Below are positions 33,280-34,852 of a DNA stretch of 34,852 bases, one piece after another. The first letter of the stretch is position 1. Each line of letters opens with the position of its first letter. Under the pieces are notes generated by a model. It was not told the DNA's origin, did no database searches, and saw only the letters and a program-made list of their open reading frames with translations. This DNA is from an uncultured Opitutaceae bacterium (GTDB lineage: Bacteria; Verrucomicrobiota; Verrucomicrobiia; Opitutales; Opitutaceae). The stretch spans positions 1 through 34,852 of the forward strand of contig CALAOT010000044.1 of NCBI GenBank assembly GCA_937889545.1. The letters are read 5' to 3'. A program made the translations under genes and the position numbers.

Positions 33280-33385
33280 CCGCAACCAACTAGGTCAATC
33301 GGGCGGCAAGTTCAAGCAGGAGCATGGCGGAATGGGCGCCCAAAGGGACGGGACCCGCCCCCTCCCGCCTGAACCGTCCCGCCGG

Positions 33386-34852
33386 TCACCAATTGTCCGA
33401 GCGGAACGGCGCGGCCGGCAGTCCCGCGTCGTTGTACAGGTTGGCCTCGGGTGAATTGCTCCATGCGTAGCGCACGGCCACGGGCTCGTCCACCCCCGGC
33501 GACGACACGAGAAGCGTGGCGCCCTCGATCTCCGCCGTTGCCGGGTGGAACACACGGTCCGTGCCCGCGACCTCGAGCGACTTCACCGCGGCGCCGCGCG
33601 CGACCAGCCCCGCCCCCGCGTTCGCGAAGCTCACGCGCAGCGCCTTCCCGGCGCGCGCCTCGCCCGCGAACACCGGGCCGGAAAACCCGCCAGGAATGCC
33701 GTACACCTGCGCCTTTGCGATCAGGGCGAGGCGGCGGCCCACGTCCTGCTTGTTGGTCGGGTGAACCTTTTCCGCGTTGCCGATGTCGATGGTGACGGCC
33801 ATGCCGGTGGCGGGCGCCCCGAGCACCTGGGCCTGGGCCTCCCGCAGGCGCGCCCATCCCCGGTCGGTCACGTCGAGCCTGTCGCCGAAATTCGCGAGCT
33901 GCACGAAATAGAACGCCAGGTCGCCCTGGCCCCAGCCGGCCCTCCATGACCGGATGAGCGTGTTGAGCATCTCGGCGTATTCGCCCGCGTGTTCGACGTT
34001 GGATTCCCCCTGGTACCAGAGGATGCCGCGCAGCGCGCCCGGCTGGAGGGGCGCGATCATCGCGTTATAGAGCCCGCCCGGCCGCGACGGCGAATCGTCG
34101 GTCGCGGGCGGCTGGGGCCAGGGAAGCGTGTTCTTGGTGTGCGTCGCCTCCGCGTCCGCCTCCGCCTCCTGCCATGCCGCCATGTCCGCGGGATAACGGG
34201 CCACTCGCTCGGGCGGCCACTCGCTCATCGCCTTGCGCCAGCGCGCGTCGAGGGTCCCGGCGACCGAGGTCGAGCCCCGGGCGGCGTCGCTCATCCAGGA
34301 CTCGATGGGCGTGCCGCCCCACGAGCTGAAGACGATGCCCACGGGGACGCCGAGCGCCCGGTGGATGTCGCGGGCGAAGAAATAGCCGACGGCGGTGAAC
34401 TCGCCGACCGTCTTCGGCGACGCCGGCTGCCATCCTCCCGTCTTGGCGGTGGCGGCGGGCGCCGTGGCGACCGCGCGCTCGATCTTGAGCTGGCGGACCA
34501 GCGGGTAGTCGGCCGCCGCGACTTCGGCGTCGGCGTTGTCGACTTTGGACCAGTTCCCGGCGACCGTGAACTCCATGTTCGACTGTCCCGAGCAGAGCCA
34601 CACCTCGCCCACGACCACGTCGTGCACGGTTACGGTGCTCTGGCCGGCGACGACGAGATCCGCGGGGTCGGAGCTCGCGGAGAGGGGCTTCAGGTAGACG
34701 ACCCAGCGGCCGTCGGCGCCCGCGACCGTGCGCGCCGTCTGGCCGCGGAAGGTGACGGTGATGGGATCGGCGGCGGCGGCGCTGCCCCACACGGGCACCG
34801 GCCTGCCCTGCTGCAGGACCGCGTGGTCGCTGAAGAGCGGCGCCAGCTCGAC
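33386..34852 (-). CDS. Sialate O-acetylesterase family protein, 5' truncated by window edge
   Basis: The frame is open to the right edge; 488 residues are visible, beginning VELAPLFSDHAVLQQGRPVP, close to the normal mature start of this family, so only a signal peptide is likely missing. SGNH-type esterase residues are the nucleophile Ser in CSGQSNMEF, the block GILWYQGESN, and the C-terminal Asp/His region in HPTNKQDVGRRLA. VGIVFSSWGGTPIESWMS is also typical. It removes acetyl groups from sialic acids or, in plant-polymer degraders, from xylan or pectin; the surrounding secreted alpha-galactosidases favour glycan trimming but do not settle the substrate. It precedes the efflux operon on the same strand by 106 bases and is probably unrelated to it. 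Confidence 0.92.
   Translation of the reverse strand, partial: VELAPLFSDHAVLQQGRPVPVWGSAAAADPITVTFRGQTARTVAGADGRWVVYLKPLSASSDPADLVVAGQSTVTVHDVVVGEVWLCSGQSNMEFTVAGNWSKVDNADAEVAAADYPLVRQLKIERAVATAPAATAKTGGWQPASPKTVGEFTAVGYFFARDIHRALGVPVGIVFSSWGGTPIESWMSDAARGSTSVAGTLDARWRKAMSEWPPERVARYPADMAAWQEAEADAEATHTKNTLPWPQPPATDDSPSRPGGLYNAMIAPLQPGALRGILWYQGESNVEHAGEYAEMLNTLIRSWRAGWGQGDLAFYFVQLANFGDRLDVTDRGWARLREAQAQVLGAPATGMAVTIDIGNAEKVHPTNKQDVGRRLALIAKAQVYGIPGGFSGPVFAGEARAGKALRVSFANAGAGLVARGAAVKSLEVAGTDRVFHPATAEIEGATLLVSSPGVDEPVAVRYAWSNSPEANLYNDAGLPAAPFRSDNW

Noticed and set aside
1..34852. CRISPR array, tRNA or rRNA genes, insertion sequences, integrase
   Set aside because: Reading both strands showed no regularly spaced repeats, no tRNA-like cloverleaf that I could support, and no transposase or integrase motifs.

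Overview
The window is about 70% GC by eye, Gram-negative in character (lipoproteins, an RND pump with an outer-membrane channel, a heptosyltransferase-type glycosyltransferase) and rich in carbohydrate enzymes. Together with tandem TPR proteins carrying a TolB/FlgO-like 'SIAVLPFENMSED' domain, this suggests a member of Verrucomicrobiota, most likely Opitutales/Opitutaceae. That assignment is inference from gene content; no rRNA or other marker is present. Many starts are GTG or TTG and Shine-Dalgarno sequences are mostly weak.

Layout: 1-4143 holds two tandem paralogues (the first cut by the window edge); the complete one is TIR domain, one membrane segment, TolB/FlgO-like domain, TPR array. 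4180-10031 is core metabolism: an esterase, a two-gene 2-oxoacid:ferredoxin oxidoreductase (korA-korB), a divergent YciA-type thioesterase, a flavin-reductase-like protein and an exported TIM-barrel isomerase. 10156-14314 looks like an envelope-stress block: a tiny zinc-ribbon protein, a lipoprotein, a minus-strand operon yqjD-yqjE-yqjK-cls, and a divergent Dps with a strong hairpin upstream. 14464-20213 holds a GT9 glycosyltransferase, two tandem secreted GH27 alpha-galactosidases and a divergent heparinase II/III-type lyase.

20262-26825 is a minus-strand sugar locus: mutarotase, remnant of a short-chain dehydrogenase, L-fuconate-dehydratase homologue, periplasmic binding protein, ABC ATPase, permease, a HAD phosphatase and a YqeY protein. 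The transporter looks intact, but the dehydrogenase is reduced to 26 codons and the dehydratase has Asn where the catalytic His of L-fuconate dehydratase is expected, so the oxidative L-fucose route appears to be decaying or repurposed here.

26905-34852 carries a histidine-kinase-like protein with only the phospho-acceptor helix region, a complete tripartite efflux operon (adaptor, RND pump, outer-membrane channel), and a sialate O-acetylesterase that runs off the right edge. The most novel items are the TIR-membrane-TolB-TPR pair, the fossil dehydrogenase with the active-site change in its neighbour, and the kinase fragment. No tRNA, rRNA, CRISPR array, integrase or insertion sequence was recognised.
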